Of a stretch of 64,000 nucleotides of DNA, positions 10,601 through 20,368 are shown one piece after another. Location: assembly GCA_000149265.1 (NCBI GenBank), contig CH001357.1, forward strand, positions 1,424,019 to 1,488,018, in the 5' to 3' direction. Both the position numbers and the translations under genes were made by a program. The notes under the pieces are model-generated. The model saw only the letters and a list, made by a program, of their open reading frames with translations, was not told the DNA's origin and made no database searches. This DNA is from Ciona savignyi (Eukaryota > Chordata > Ascidiacea > Phlebobranchia > Cionidae). Within the stretch, counting starts at the first letter, position 1, and the number at the start of each line of letters is the position of its first letter.

Positions 10601-13600
10601 AGTGTTGGTCAATAATATCCGTGAATCCCTGGCGATTTAAAGCGGGTTAAGAATAAATATATGAATCGAACGCTTTATCAATCAGCACAGTGGATTAATT
10701 TCCACATTGCACGAACTCGAAGGGCTGGGTCTGAGCTGCGAGAATCGCATCACCCTGTGGTAGTGCGGTTAACCAGCGCTGCCTCCAGTCTACCCACTGG
10801 AGGGCGTGAATTTAGGTTTCGGTATCCTTAAGCAATGGAACCCCTCCCTACGTGGCTTGCACGCTGTGGAGAGATGCCTGCGAAGGGCGTCTCTTCCAAC
10901 CCCACATCCCAGGGATACCCAGCCATCTGTCCCTACGCGGCTTGCACGCTCTAGAGAGATGCCTGCGAAGGGCGTCTCCTACAGCACCCACATACTAGGG
11001 AAACCTCCCCCAGTGGATTAATTTCCACATTGCACGAGGGGTTCGGTCTAAGACCACCAACTCGCAGTAAGTGCACAATTTTGCTTTTTTTGGCTTAACC
11101 ATTACCCCCCCCCCTCCCCAAAAAAACAACCTTTTCGTGATAACACAAGGAGAAATTGTATTTATTTTTTTTTAATATATATTGGTGAATGTGAAAATAT
11201 TATCGCCAATAACAAAATTAAAAGAGGGTTCTGACACAGGCATTTGTTAGATTATCTTCCGTCAGGTTACAGGAGCTATTGCATTCTGTTGTGTATGATT
11301 GAGACGCTCCTTCAATTTGGTAGAACCCATTAATCCACTGCGGTAAGGCAATGTCCGTTAAGTGCATTGTCCAAGGACAACCCCGACTAGCTAGCGACCA
11401 GTTTCTAACCCACAACAATTCGCCTGAGCTACTAACCCACCAAACCATTCTATCGTCCAATTAACCATACAGTCGGTATAACGTAACTTACCTGTGCTCC
11501 TATCACCAGAGCTGCAATGGCAATTCCAATTTGCGCAAGTAACAAGACCAGAAGGCTGATGAAGTACTGAAAAAAGTTTAATTTAGTTTAATTTGGTTGG
11601 TTTGGTTTTATTTTATTCATTCTTTCGAACCACACCCTATATTTATATCCCTTTTTTGTTAATGACGTGTTATATTTTCTTGTTCCTGTGTTTTATTTGT
11701 TTCATTTGCCATTTTTACTACTGGAGAAAAAATGAATGAACTAAAACTAAACTAGGAAATGCCTAATGTAACATCTCGCATTTCTAAACAACGTCCAATT
11801 CACAATACCGTTTGTTTATTTGTTTTTAACAGGCTAAGTATCGAACCTATGATGGACTTGGCAACAGCACCGTTTTTGTATATAACTCAGTATATGTATC
11901 GCGTTAACCATTCGGCCACACGACCGTCCACTACCAAACTGCACGACTATCAATAATTCATGACGTAAATGACGATTTTGAGGCTCATATTCAAGGCCTT
12001 GCACCCAACTTGCTATACTTAGTACGCTCGTGTGGCCGAATGGTTAACGCTACCGATACATATACCGATTTATATACAAAAACGGTCCGAGTCTCGAGCC
12101 CAGAAACTTGGCTCGGGTAAAAATAACTTGCTGTGAGTAGAGTTATTTGCATTGGCTTAAAGAACTTAAGTTGTTCGTTTACCGCAACTAATCAACTTCA
12201 CGTTTCATGAGTGACTCTTGCATGTAATGACGCATGTAGACTGTGACGCAAATAAACGAAACTAATGACGAATTTTCGGTTTCTTCATCTTTTTGTTAAT
12301 TTTGGTGCGACAGATTAGTTTGGTGGATCAGAGCGTCGCCTTTTAATCGAAAAGCTCCGGTAGCTTGACGGTGGGTGCGAGGTGATCTTACGATTGCCCG
12401 TGTGTTAACCACCTTGGTTTTTCAATTCACGAGATAAACATAAATATCCTATCCTAATTACCGGAAGAGGTGTTGTATAAAGAAATGGGCAGATTTAAGT
12501 TTATAGCCACATGGCTGTTTACTGTTTGCTCGCTAGTTGGCAGTCTGAGTTTTGAACCTTTAATAGGTTGGTCACTAAATTAACTTTATATTGTGTTCGT
12601 AATATTAGTCAGTAACGCTAACCATTCGGCCACACCATTGCTCCAGTGGACAGTCATGGAAAGAATGGGTAACGCGACCGACACATAACCGGTTCAAGTG
12701 ACAAGCCCATTGTAACAACTATTTAAATCTGGTATTATAACAATCTGACATTATGATGCTCATGAGTATTATAGACTCCAGTATTAGGGCGCTCCATGTG
12801 TATAATAAAAAACGGTATACGCCAGTTGAACAGAAAAATGTCGCGGTAAACGTTAATTAGTTTGTTTGTATATGCGGAGGAAATTCTTACTCGCACAGTG
12901 TGAGTCTACGCGAGTATTACTCGCGCGGATTTTCGGCCCGAATTATGGGTTCGAAACTTGGCTCAGTAAAACACTCACCATGGACAGCAAACATCTGCTC
13001 TCCGACACCGCCCCGCAGCATCCTACGAATGCCACAAACGTCACAAAAGCTCCGAGCGCAATAAGAACCACCGCGATTATCGCGAGTTGTGATTGTGACG
13101 CGGCAGTTGCGACTCCGGACAAGATTTGCTTGACGGTCGGGTTAAGTTGAAGCAGCAAACCGCCCACGAACATTGCAAGTCCACATATCTGAAGTTTAGA
13201 GGAAATATTAGCAAAATTACCCTGAATTCTCATTTTGCATGAGATAATTACGTGGCGAAATGGATTGCCCAACGAGTTCGTACATCTAAGGGTATGGGGA
13301 CATGTTAGCTATGGTGGGCTTGATAGAAGCACTCACAGGATAGGATATTCCTGTTTATCCCCGTAAATGGGAACATGGAAGGTGCGTTAACACACAGGCA
13401 ATCGTCAGATTACCCTACACCTATAGTTATCTTAGATATTGTAAGGTGATACTGATGTGTATGATTTACACGCTCTATTAACTTAGTTAAATCCATTAAT
13501 CCACTTGGTTTAGGCAATGTCCACTACGTTTCTTGGCCAAGGACACACCCGACTAGCAAGCGACTAGGTTCAAGTCTTCAACCCTTCGTCTAAAAGGGAA

Positions 13601-14302
13601 GCAAAAACCCATCAAGCTATTCGACCAGACTCGTGTTTTCCAGCGACTGGGATAAGACAGCGAGCTTCTAACAAGGTTAAATATTACAACAAGGTTTTAT
13701 AAAACTCTATAAAAAGGTGTCATAAACCACACACCAACAGACACCGGTTTACTGCAGTGCGTTGTACATGACAGAGAAATCACTTTCATTATTGTCCAAC
13801 CCACTATTCCACAGGACACAAGGAAGCAAAGTACTTTACAATAAGCAACCGGTGAGCTAACGTCTGGTTCATCAGACCTTTTGTGTTAAGGCAAGGCGGT
13901 TAATCGTCATGGCACGTTTATTTATCATATCACATGCCTTTTTTCGTGTTTTTACCGGGCTAAGGTTCGAGCCCATTATGTGCCCATAAAAAGTGCGTTT
14001 GAGTAGAAATAATATATGAATCAGTGGGGTTAAGTATTCAGCCACACGACCGTCCATGCGTTTATTACAGTTCGTATGGCAACATCATCCGGTACCCGTT
14101 TTTATCCGATGCAATCCGTTTTTATTCAATGTAACCCGTTTTTATCCGATGCAACCCGTTTATATCCGATTGATCGGAACCAGGCACCCGAGCAGTTACA
14201 CCCGCAGATGACGTCACACAACAAAGGTAATTATGAACAAACACTCACCAGACAAATTACGTTGATGGTGATAAGACATATCTTCGTTCCCTTTTCACTC
14301 AT
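7644..14302 (-). CDS. tetraspanin family protein with mucin-like insert, complete, 8 exons
   Basis: Four-pass membrane organiser, 309 residues. Exons (5' to 3'): 14249-14302, 12979-13188, 11492-11566, 10530-10628, 9668-9896, 8878-9008, 8143-8226, 7644-7691; all have GT/AG edges and consistent phase. Membrane segments are near residues 8-32, 56-76, 89-112 and 276-300. The intracellular GCCGA motif after the second segment is at about 74-78. The large loop carries the tetraspanin cysteines: CCG at 149-151, SCC at 234-236, Cys249 and GC at 267-268. Between CCG and SCC lies an extra stretch (about 165-220) rich in Thr, Ala, Pro and Asn, with four N-glycosylation sequons (NAT, NNT, NAT, NMT), plus NGT at 228. 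The tail is short with a cysteine pattern suiting palmitoylation. The subfamily cannot be assigned by eye. SINEs fill most introns. Very sure of family. Confidence 0.92.
7728..8008 (+). repeat. SINE-1 copy, full length
   Basis: Forward copy from GATTAGCTTGGTGGTTAGTGC to the CCTATCCTA tail, inside the last intron of the tetraspanin gene and opposite to its transcription. Confidence 0.8.
8012..8070 (+). repeat. SINE-1 fragment
   Basis: A short forward piece of the SINE-1 body (ACAACACATTGCAATG, then GACGCGAGGTAATCAGACG) directly after the previous copy. Confidence 0.5.
8285..8520 (-). repeat. SINE-1 copy, partial
   Basis: Reverse copy from GATATTCATGTTTATTTCCG to GCTAGCGTCCAG; the tRNA-like head is degenerate. 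Tetraspanin intron. Confidence 0.7.
8575..8795 (-). repeat. two SINE-1 tail fragments
   Basis: Reverse 3' portions at about 8575-8700 and 8715-8795 (TTATCCCCGTAAAAGGGAAA; then ATAATTATCCTCGTGGATGG). The second stops about 80 bases before tetraspanin exon 8878-9008. Confidence 0.5.
9058..9236 (-). repeat. SINE-1 copy, internally deleted
   Basis: The AGGATAGGATA tail is followed at once by TAGAGCTATTGCAGTGTG, so the middle 3' part is missing. The head ends near GGACTATTCGGCC. Confidence 0.7.
9335..9592 (+). repeat. SINE-1 copy
   Basis: Forward copy with a shortened head (GCTTGGTGTTTTAGTGTGTC) and a tail TATCCTATACTACCC, ending about 75 bases before tetraspanin exon 9668-9896. Confidence 0.75.
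9917..10050 (+). repeat. SINE-1 head fragment
   Basis: Forward tRNA-like head and first half of the body (GGTTCAAACCTGGTCGCTCG, TCGGTTGTTTCCTTGGGCAA). The rest is not recognisable until a reverse fragment at 10175-10260. Confidence 0.55.
10175..10260 (-). repeat. SINE-1 body fragment
   Basis: Reverse SINE-1 middle part (GGGGTTATCACAAGGGCAAT; CTCGCGTACACTGTCGGGCT). Confidence 0.5.
10413..10535 (-). repeat. SINE-2 copy
   Basis: Reverse SINE-2 (AAGTTTCGAAGCCATGGTG ... CGCTAACCATTCGGCCAAAC). Its A-box end lies immediately next to the donor of tetraspanin exon 10530-10628. Confidence 0.75.
10688..11037. repeat. repeat unit bounded by identical 27-base direct repeats
   Basis: CAGTGGATTAATTTCCACAT and the next seven bases occur identically at 10688-10714 and 11011-11037. 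Between them is GC-richer sequence containing two tandem units of about 85 bases (from about 10845 and 10930) that share CTTGCACGCT and GAGATGCCTGCGAAGGGCGT. A tRNA-like segment (GTAGTGCGGTTAACCAGCGC) precedes the tandem part. It may be an inserted element with a long target duplication; class unknown. Confidence 0.65.
11225..11460 (-). repeat. SINE-1 copy, partial
   Basis: Reverse copy without the ATCCT tail; body (GTCAGGTTACAGGAGCTATT) and head (GACTAGCTAGCGACCAGTTT) are clear. It ends about 30 bases from tetraspanin exon 11492-11566. Confidence 0.7.
11827..11928 (-). repeat. SINE-2 copy
   Basis: Reverse copy, AACAGGCTAAGTATCGAACC to CCATTCGGCCACACGACCGT. Confidence 0.75.
12028..12122 (+). 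repeat. SINE-2 copy
   Basis: Forward copy, CTCGTGTGGCCGAATGGTTA to the end of the GGCTCGGGTAAAAATAA segment. One of the better-preserved members. Confidence 0.8.
12312..12458 (+). repeat. SINE-1 copy, internally deleted
   Basis: The head (TTAGTTTGGTGGATCAGAGC) runs straight into the 3' body (AAAGCTCCGGTAGCTTGACG), so about 140 bases of the middle are missing. Tail TATCCTATCCTAA. Confidence 0.7.
12895..12969 (+). repeat. SINE-2 3' part next to a splice donor
   Basis: The GGGTTCGAAACTTGGCTCAG end of a SINE-2 finishes four bases before the donor of tetraspanin exon 12979-13188 (donor bases 12973-12978). A further SINE-2 head complement is at about 12612-12640. Confidence 0.6.
13336..13635 (-). 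repeat. SINE-1 copy, full length but diverged
   Basis: Reverse copy from AGGATAGGATATTCCTGTTT to ATTCGACCAGACTCG. Confidence 0.7.
13735..13870 (-). repeat. SINE-1 fragment
   Basis: Reverse body piece (GGTTTACTGCAGTGCGTTGT ... CAAGGAAGCAAAGTACTTTA), strongly diverged. Confidence 0.4.
13948..14057 (-). repeat. SINE-2 copy
   Basis: Reverse copy, TACCGGGCTAAGGTTCGAGC to ATTCAGCCACACGACCGTCC. Confidence 0.7.
14093..14170 (+). repeat. minisatellite, 20-base unit, about four copies
   Basis: Unit ACCCGTTTTTATCCGATGCA repeated about four times with few changes, 79 bases upstream of tetraspanin exon 1's 3' edge and within its first intron. Confidence 0.85.
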
Positions 14303-14354
14303 GATTAATCAATGGCTTAGAACCTAAACTCTAAAACACAACAACATATGTTAT

Positions 14355-14605
14355 CTTTTTATACCCGGCTAAATTTCGAACCCATAAAGGGTGGTGAATA
14401 ATGCGGTTATATTTATTTAATTCGGTAAATGTACCGGTAACGTTAAGCCTACGTTGCGCAACCGAACTACCACCTTTTTTATTTTAACCGGAATAAGTTT
14501 CGAACCCGAATAAGTTTCGAACCCATATTGGGCTCGTCACTAAGACCGTTTTTATAGAGAAATTGGTGTATCGGCCGCGTTAACCATTGGGCCACACGAA
14601 CGTAC
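14355..14605 (-). repeat. two SINE-2 copies in tandem
   Basis: Reverse copies at about 14355-14470 and 14485-14605. The motif AATAAGTTTCGAACCC is itself doubled at the start of the second copy. They lie just upstream of the tetraspanin start codon, in its promoter region. Confidence 0.65.
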
Positions 14606-14614
14606 AACAACATG

Positions 14615-14750
14615 TGAACGTCGGAATCATACACAACACACTGTAATAGCTCTGGTAACCCGACGGTGGGCGCAAGGTAAACTGACGATTGCCCGTGTGT
14701 TAACCGCCTTGGTTTTCCCATTCAGTTGGATAAACTTAAATATCCTATTC
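14615..14750 (+). repeat. SINE-1 3' half
   Basis: Forward 3' half (GTCGGAATCATACACAACAC ... TATCCTATTC), abutting the SINE-2 pair. Confidence 0.7.
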
Positions 14751-14827
14751 TATGATATCAAATTTGCATTTAACACAACAGCTGTCCCAATCCTTTTATT
14801 AGATATAAACAAGCCAGCTATATGCAC

Positions 14828-14890
14828 GGCTGGGTTTCAAAACCCATTATGTGCTTGTCACTAAAACTGTTTTTGTTAACTGAATTCGGT
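14828..14890 (-). repeat. SINE-2 fragment
   Basis: Reverse B-box half (GGCTGGGTTTCAAAACCCAT ... AAAACTGTTTTTG). Confidence 0.5.
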
Positions 14891-15800
14891 CGAAAAAAAA
14901 GGCGAAAAAAAGTTTTTTGATCGAAAAAAGAAAAAAAATTCGGTACAACATACAATACCGACTGTTCATTTACCTCAGCAATAACCATGCTTCCTCTATC
15001 GGCTATAAACGTTTCAAGTCAGCTATATTAACTCCAGCTAAAGTCGTTTAGTTTATACCGCAATAAAACTGCACGATCTATAAAACTTTCCCATAACTAC
15101 GTTATTTTGCATTGTTCGGTGTGGTCGACACTTAATATGGCCGATCGTTATTGCATTACGTGATTGTACGAATCGATTACATCATTTCCGGCGAACGTTG
15201 TGTAGGTAAGCCCGCCAATTTAAATATTGCAAAATAAGCAATTTTGCAATGGAATGACTCACAGTAATGACCCAGTGCAGGTTGAAAAATGTACACCAGT
15301 TTGTATATCTACATGTATAAAACAGCAAACACAGGGTTTAAAGTTCCGTGATATAAGTTATATGGCCGAATGGTGAACTCGACCTATACACATACTGAAT
15401 TATACACAACTTATGGACGAGTCTAGCATGGTTTAACTCTTATTCTAGTAAAAATATAATAAAAACCAAAGAAATCCTTTATAATAACACGTATTTATTG
15501 TTTAATTATTTTGCCAAAGTCGGTTTACCGGAGTTATTGCGTCCGATATTAAAAGGGTATTGGCTGTGCACTTGTTTACATATTGCTTAAGTCCTGTTTA
15601 TTAATTACAACGCATTATACTGGGAAATAGCTGAGCTGGTTATTTCCTGTTATGACTGAATAGAGCAATACTATACACTTGTGATGTCATATACACAATA
15701 CAACAACTTTGTGACGAATCGTAGTTTGATTACTATTCAAACTAGTAGTGTTCTAATTATGGAAAATTTTGTTTTACATTTTGCGATGTCGCTTTTTTTA
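14890..15800. other. repeat-poor stretch, no gene seen
   Basis: AT-rich DNA upstream of the tetraspanin gene. Only a forward SINE-2 copy (about 15357-15450, TGGCCGAATGGTGAACTCGA) is recognisable. No credible coding exon seen on either strand. Confidence 0.4.
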
Positions 15801-16329
15801 GTATGAGGTGCCCCTTATTTCACTCTAAGACGTTATAGTTCGGCATACAGCTTCTTAAAACTCGATATATGACTGCTCGATTTTAGTTGTCTCGTTCCAG
15901 GGTTCAAACGAGTATAGGGAATAAAATATATAATACCGCTGTGCGTCGAACTTTAATTCAAACACTTACACTAACACTAATGTCATATTCTTTATTTTAG
16001 TGTGCTGTTTCCCTACTTTTCTACTTCCCTCTTTCCCTCCTTTTAGTTCATAACGATTCATTATCACGATTTCTTTATATTTAACTTGTGTTTCACAACT
16101 GGTTGCAATATAACTTAACGTTGCCCAAAAGTCTTTATTATAATGTGGGCTCAATTTAACTTTAAAGGTACAAATTCAGCATAATGCAAAATGATTTAAA
16201 CCAACAATACATTAGAAGACAAAATACACAAAAGTAAATAGCAATTCAATTTGGACAATTTTCGTTTTGCCAAATTTTCAACTTTCTATGCAATGCCGGC
16301 AAAACCTACACTACGAAACCCAAGCAATT

Positions 16330-16662
16330 TTTGTACCGACACAAGTTACGCAAACCATTTCGGCCACACGACCGTACGCCGAAACAAATCTTAAACCATA
16401 ACTAATTCTATCTCTATAACTCCACCTCTAGCGGCTTAATCCTGCCGTATTCCCCTGAGCATACTTTCTTTCGGTTTTCTCCGATTACCGATCCTGACTG
16501 AGTACCAGTAAGTTCCGCTTGCGTGAAAGAAGCAACAGGTAAAAACACACCTACTTCTTTCCTAGGCTAAGTTTCGAACCCGTACTGGGCCCGTCAATGA
16601 GATCTTTTTATGCAGAAAACGTCGTATTAAGTAGTCGCGTTAATCATTTGACCGCACGACAG
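16330..16662 (-). repeat. SINE-2 fragments
   Basis: A short reverse head at about 16330-16375 (CAAACCATTTCGGCCACACG) and a reverse copy at 16560-16662 (GGCTAAGTTTCGAACCCGTA ... TTTGACCGCACGAC). The sequence between them is not recognised. Confidence 0.5.
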
Positions 16663-16987
16663 GTCAAACTAAACATTCCCTTGAAAGTTGTTTTCCGAAT
16701 GTGGCGGCAAAGTTCGGCAACTATTCGGTAACAAACAAGGAAGTAAGGTAGCGCCTCATGACGTAACGGATGTGACGTTTCCTAAATGCGCTTGTGTAAA
16801 TAAAACTTTGACCAGCTATTTCCCTCTTGTGTAAACAGCAATGTAATTAAATAAATAGCTGTAAAAACGATGGGTTTCATGCAATTTTTAAAAAGTTTTC
16901 GAGATGTAGCGAAATTTTAAATATCCTTATAGTAGAGTAAGTTCTTGGCGTACGTAATTGATTTCTAACACTGCTTTAGCTTATTTC

Positions 16988-18369
16988 TAGGGATGCACAA
17001 TATAGCATTTCAAATCTTTGTAATGAATTCAATAAGAATAATTAGGATTCGAAATTATAAACATAAAATCACGGCTGCGATCCATCGCGCGACAACACGC
17101 GTGATTCCGATTATGCAGATGTCAGCAAATCGTCTTTGCAAGCGTGCGACAATAGATAACCATGATAAGAAACTTTTGATGAAACGTCATTGAAGTAAAT
17201 TCGTAATCTCAAAATTGTAAAATGGATTCTTTATTCGTACATAATATCCGTAATGCGTTTCTCCATACCATAAGCGCATCTATCGTGCGAAAGTGTCTAA
17301 ATAGTTTTTAAACCGGGAGCTCGGAAATACAGCTTGCATCATAGCGTTACAACAACATTATCTTATTCGAACCCCCACACACGTACATCTTGGACAGCCG
17401 CGCTTAAAACGCACGCATACACAAAGAAAGGCGGTAACTTTTGCCGGGCTTTAATCAAGTGGTTTATCGCACCTTATGACGCAATTATTTTATTTGCGGA
17501 AAAGTTATTCAGAGACTAAACACTTTTAGTATTGGCAATATTTGTTTTACTTAAATAACTATTGTTTCCGATTAGCACAAAGAATGATATCCTATGTGTT
17601 CGATTATTCAATTAGGTGATTTTGTAATGATTAATTTAATATACTTTTACCGCTGTATAACTGTGTGTTATGGCGATAATAGCTAGTCTTAATACCAAAT
17701 GTTCGGCCCGGTGGTCAAGCGGTTAAGTGCGTCGCCTTTCAATCGAAAGGTTGCAGGTGCGAAACTGGTCGCTGGCTAGTCGGTTGTGTCCTTGGGCAAG
17801 GCACTTTACGGACATTGCCTGAGCCCAGCGGATTAATGGGTTTTACCAAATTGAAGGAACGTGTCTATTATATACAACACACTGCAATAGCTCCGGTAAC
17901 CCGACGATGGGCGCGAGGTGATCTGACGATTGCCCGTGTGATAACCCCCTAGGTTTTCTCATTCACGGGATAAACATGAATATCCTATCCTATCCTATCC
18001 AAACTGGGAAAACGAAAATTGCCTGGTGTTTGGGAGCACTTTTCTCACCCATGCATTGCAATCAAATCCTACTAGGCTATCGTACTCATTCCTGGCAGAT
18101 AGTGTTTAGAGACGTAACATACTATACAAAATTGTAATGGTGAAATATTGTTTCACTACGTAAATTGCCTTCATCACAGTTTAAATATACATAGCTAATT
18201 CACTATATTTAATAATCATTTACCGCCCGGTGTCTTTTTTAATGGGAAAATATATGCACAGCATAGCAAATTTAAATATATGGTAAAACATTCTAGAATA
18301 AAATTTGAAATTCTAGATTTGTAATATATTATTCTAGAATACCTAATTATCCTATATTGTGCATCCCTA
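16988..18369. mobile_element. non-autonomous hAT element with perfect 8-base target duplication
   Basis: Ends are TAGGGATGCACAATATAG and its complement, 18 of 18 bases inverted. Flanks carry an identical 8-base duplication CTTATTTC (16980-16987 and 18370-18377), as hAT transposases make. About 1.08 kb without the SINE-1 at 17700-17998 that later landed in it. No transposase open frame. The right half and its flank recur at 24068-24525 and 26210-26382. Confidence 0.88.
17700..17998 (+). repeat. SINE-1 copy, full length, with target duplication and known empty site
   Basis: Best-defined SINE-1 in the window: 299 bases from TGTTCGGCCCGGTGGTCAAG to a tail of ATCCT repeats. CCAAA is duplicated at 17695-17699 and 17999-18003. 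The related sequence at 24381-24392 reads straight through AATACCAAACTGGG with no SINE, which fixes both ends of the element. Confidence 0.92.
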
Positions 18370-19276
18370 CTTATTTCCAACCCTGCATTTGCACATCGGA
18401 CATAGCGTTAACGCTTAGTTGCTAAACTGCCGTGAATCAAAGTCATTGAAATATTTAAATTAAACATAATAAATACATTGGTGTTTAATCACTGTATCTT
18501 ATACTTTTACTGTGTAATTAAATGGACGATTTTAAGCGAGTTGCATGACGGAATATTTAGCGCGGCTAACTTAAACTATTCACAGGTTAACTTACTAACT
18601 AAAGCTAACTGTACCAGCACCAGCTGCTTAAAAGCCAGGAAGCGTAGGTTTAAATCCTGCCAATTGCTAGCCGTGCCTTATTTACCTATAAACACAGAAA
18701 ATAACAGTCTGTTTATAACTGGTTGTCCCACCTTTTGTTAAAACAAGTGCAACTAAAGGAATCTCACGGGAAGTTGTCCTATTTTTAAATAATTCATATT
18801 TTCTGCCTCAATTAGAGCCTTCAGCAGCTTTGTGGCTGTTTATCTTTTAAATATTCACGACTTTACTAAAACTACCTTCAAAAAGCACTCTGTTTTTAAT
18901 GGGAAGTTATTTTGTTATGGTTGTTTAGATTTCCGCGATGATTTTGTACGGATGTTCGCTTGAATCATTCGGGATATAACGACTTGTTATTGTGCTTGAA
19001 ACAATGTTTATATTGTACATTATGCGTCATAGAGAGAGTTATAAATAAACAACAAAGCTGTGTTTACGTCAAAACTGTAGTTGAAAGACTAGTAGAATAA
19101 ACCTTCGCAACCTTTTTTTCACTCAGGCGCATTAAGAAACTAACTAAATTTGACGGTACATTACATTTAAAATATTTATTAATGTTACAAATAATTTGAC
19201 AAGCATTTAAAATTATATTAGCGAAGTGTCTGCTAGCCGTGATATTTGAATTTGATATTCGAAGTTCGACCAATAT

Positions 19277-19558
19277 CCGGCCGGTTAGTCTGGTGGTTTA
19301 GAGCCACGTTTTTCAAACGAAAGGTCGAAGGTTCGAAACTGGTAGTCGGTTGTGTCCTTGGGAAAGGCACTTAACTGACATTGTCCGAACCCAGCGGATT
19401 AATGGGTTCTACAAAAATAAAGGAACGTGTGTATCATATACAACATACTGCAATAGCTCCTGTAACCCGACGGTGGGCGCGAGGTGATCTGACAATTGCA
19501 CGTGTGTTAACCCCCTTGGTTTTCCCATTCACGGAATAAACATGAATATATCCTATCC
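19277..19558 (+). repeat. SINE-1 copy, full length
   Basis: Forward copy from GGCCGGTTAGTCTGGTGGTT to a TATCCTATCC tail. It sits at the right border of duplication copy A. Confidence 0.82.
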
Positions 19559-19814
19559 TTGCACAAATTAAAATCCTTTTATTTGGTAAAAACTGTGTTT
19601 AAGAATATTCTTTTTTCGCGGCACACTTAGCATTCTACATTGGTTGCGAAGCACTGGAATAAACATCAAGACATTTATGCCATCTGGTAGCGCATATATG
19701 GTTGTCAAATGAAAGGTTATGGTTTCGAAACCAGTCGTCTTAGGCCAAAACCAGTGTTGCTTTATATCTGATTAAAAATATTAAGCGATGTATCCAATTC
19801 CATTTTCCGAAGAA

Positions 19815-20005
19815 AAAGCTTTGTGGTTTAGCGCGACACCTTTCAGCCGAAGGGTTTCAGTTTCAAAACTGGTCGCTTCCGTGGAAAAAGAAACTTAACG
19901 GAAGTTGCCAGAACCCAGCGGAATGATGGGTTCAACCAAATTAAAGGAACGTGTAAATCATACACAACACACTGCAATAGCTCCGGTAACCCGACGGTGG
20001 GGGCG
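19815..20005 (+). repeat. SINE-1 copy, 3' truncated
   Basis: Head and body (TTTGTGGTTTAGCGCGACAC ... AGCTCCGGTAACCCGACGGT), with the tail replaced by unrelated sequence. Confidence 0.7.
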
Positions 20006-20090
20006 ATTCGATTGTAATAATGTTCTAATTGTTTTCACAGAGGAGATGTTTATTGTTTCAAGTAAGTTTACATCACAATTAAACATTGGG

Positions 20091-20199
20091 ATTACGTCAC
20101 TAAGTGTGACGTAAACCGAGAGTGACTTATGTTGATTGTGACGTATGTTGATTGTGACGTAAACTGATTATCACGTATACTAAGTGTGACGTAAACTGG
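20091..20199 (+). repeat. cluster of TGACGTA-type motifs
   Basis: Short imperfect repeats carry GTGACGTAAAC or GTGACGTATG about five times within 110 bases. TGACGTA/TTACGTCA resembles a CREB/ATF site, but the spacing looks like a degenerate 17-25-base tandem repeat. No gene start is adjacent. Confidence 0.6.
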
Positions 20200-20368
20200 A
20201 TTTAACCAATGCCAAAATCGTAAACATTTACACGGACTGCAATGTTAAATTAAGCCTATGGGTTACTAAAATCCGCTCTTTACTTCCTTTTTTTAGTACT
20301 AGGTGTTTTATTTGCCCTTTATTTCACTCTAAGATGTTATAGTTCGGCATACAGCTTCTAAAGGGGAA

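Larger units (their letters stand above)
15800..19260. repeat. segmental duplication, copy A
   Basis: Blocks here recur in the same order in 20290-26830: 15800-16105 matches 20290-20360 joined to 22867-23095; 17380-18160 matches 24068-24525; 18250-18530 matches 26210-26545; 18975-19250 matches 26545-26805. Differences are insertions (SINE-1 at 17700, THAP transposon at 20369) and a roughly 440-base segment of A absent from B. An old local duplication, not coding. Confidence 0.7.

Noticed and set aside
10806-11021. Forward frame with internal repetition (RCLRRASLPT-like)
   Set aside because: Produced by the tandem 85-base units of the repeat at 10688-11037; no start context or splice partners.
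17700-17775. Possible functional tRNA genes in the SINE heads (A and B boxes present)
   Set aside because: No paired acceptor stem, no sensible anticodon loop, and each is followed by a conserved SINE body; they are tRNA-derived repeats.
19064-19273. Reverse frame of 69 residues recurring at 26634-26828
   Set aside because: Recurrence is explained by the segmental duplication; the composition is AT-driven and the copies do not stay in frame at the ends.
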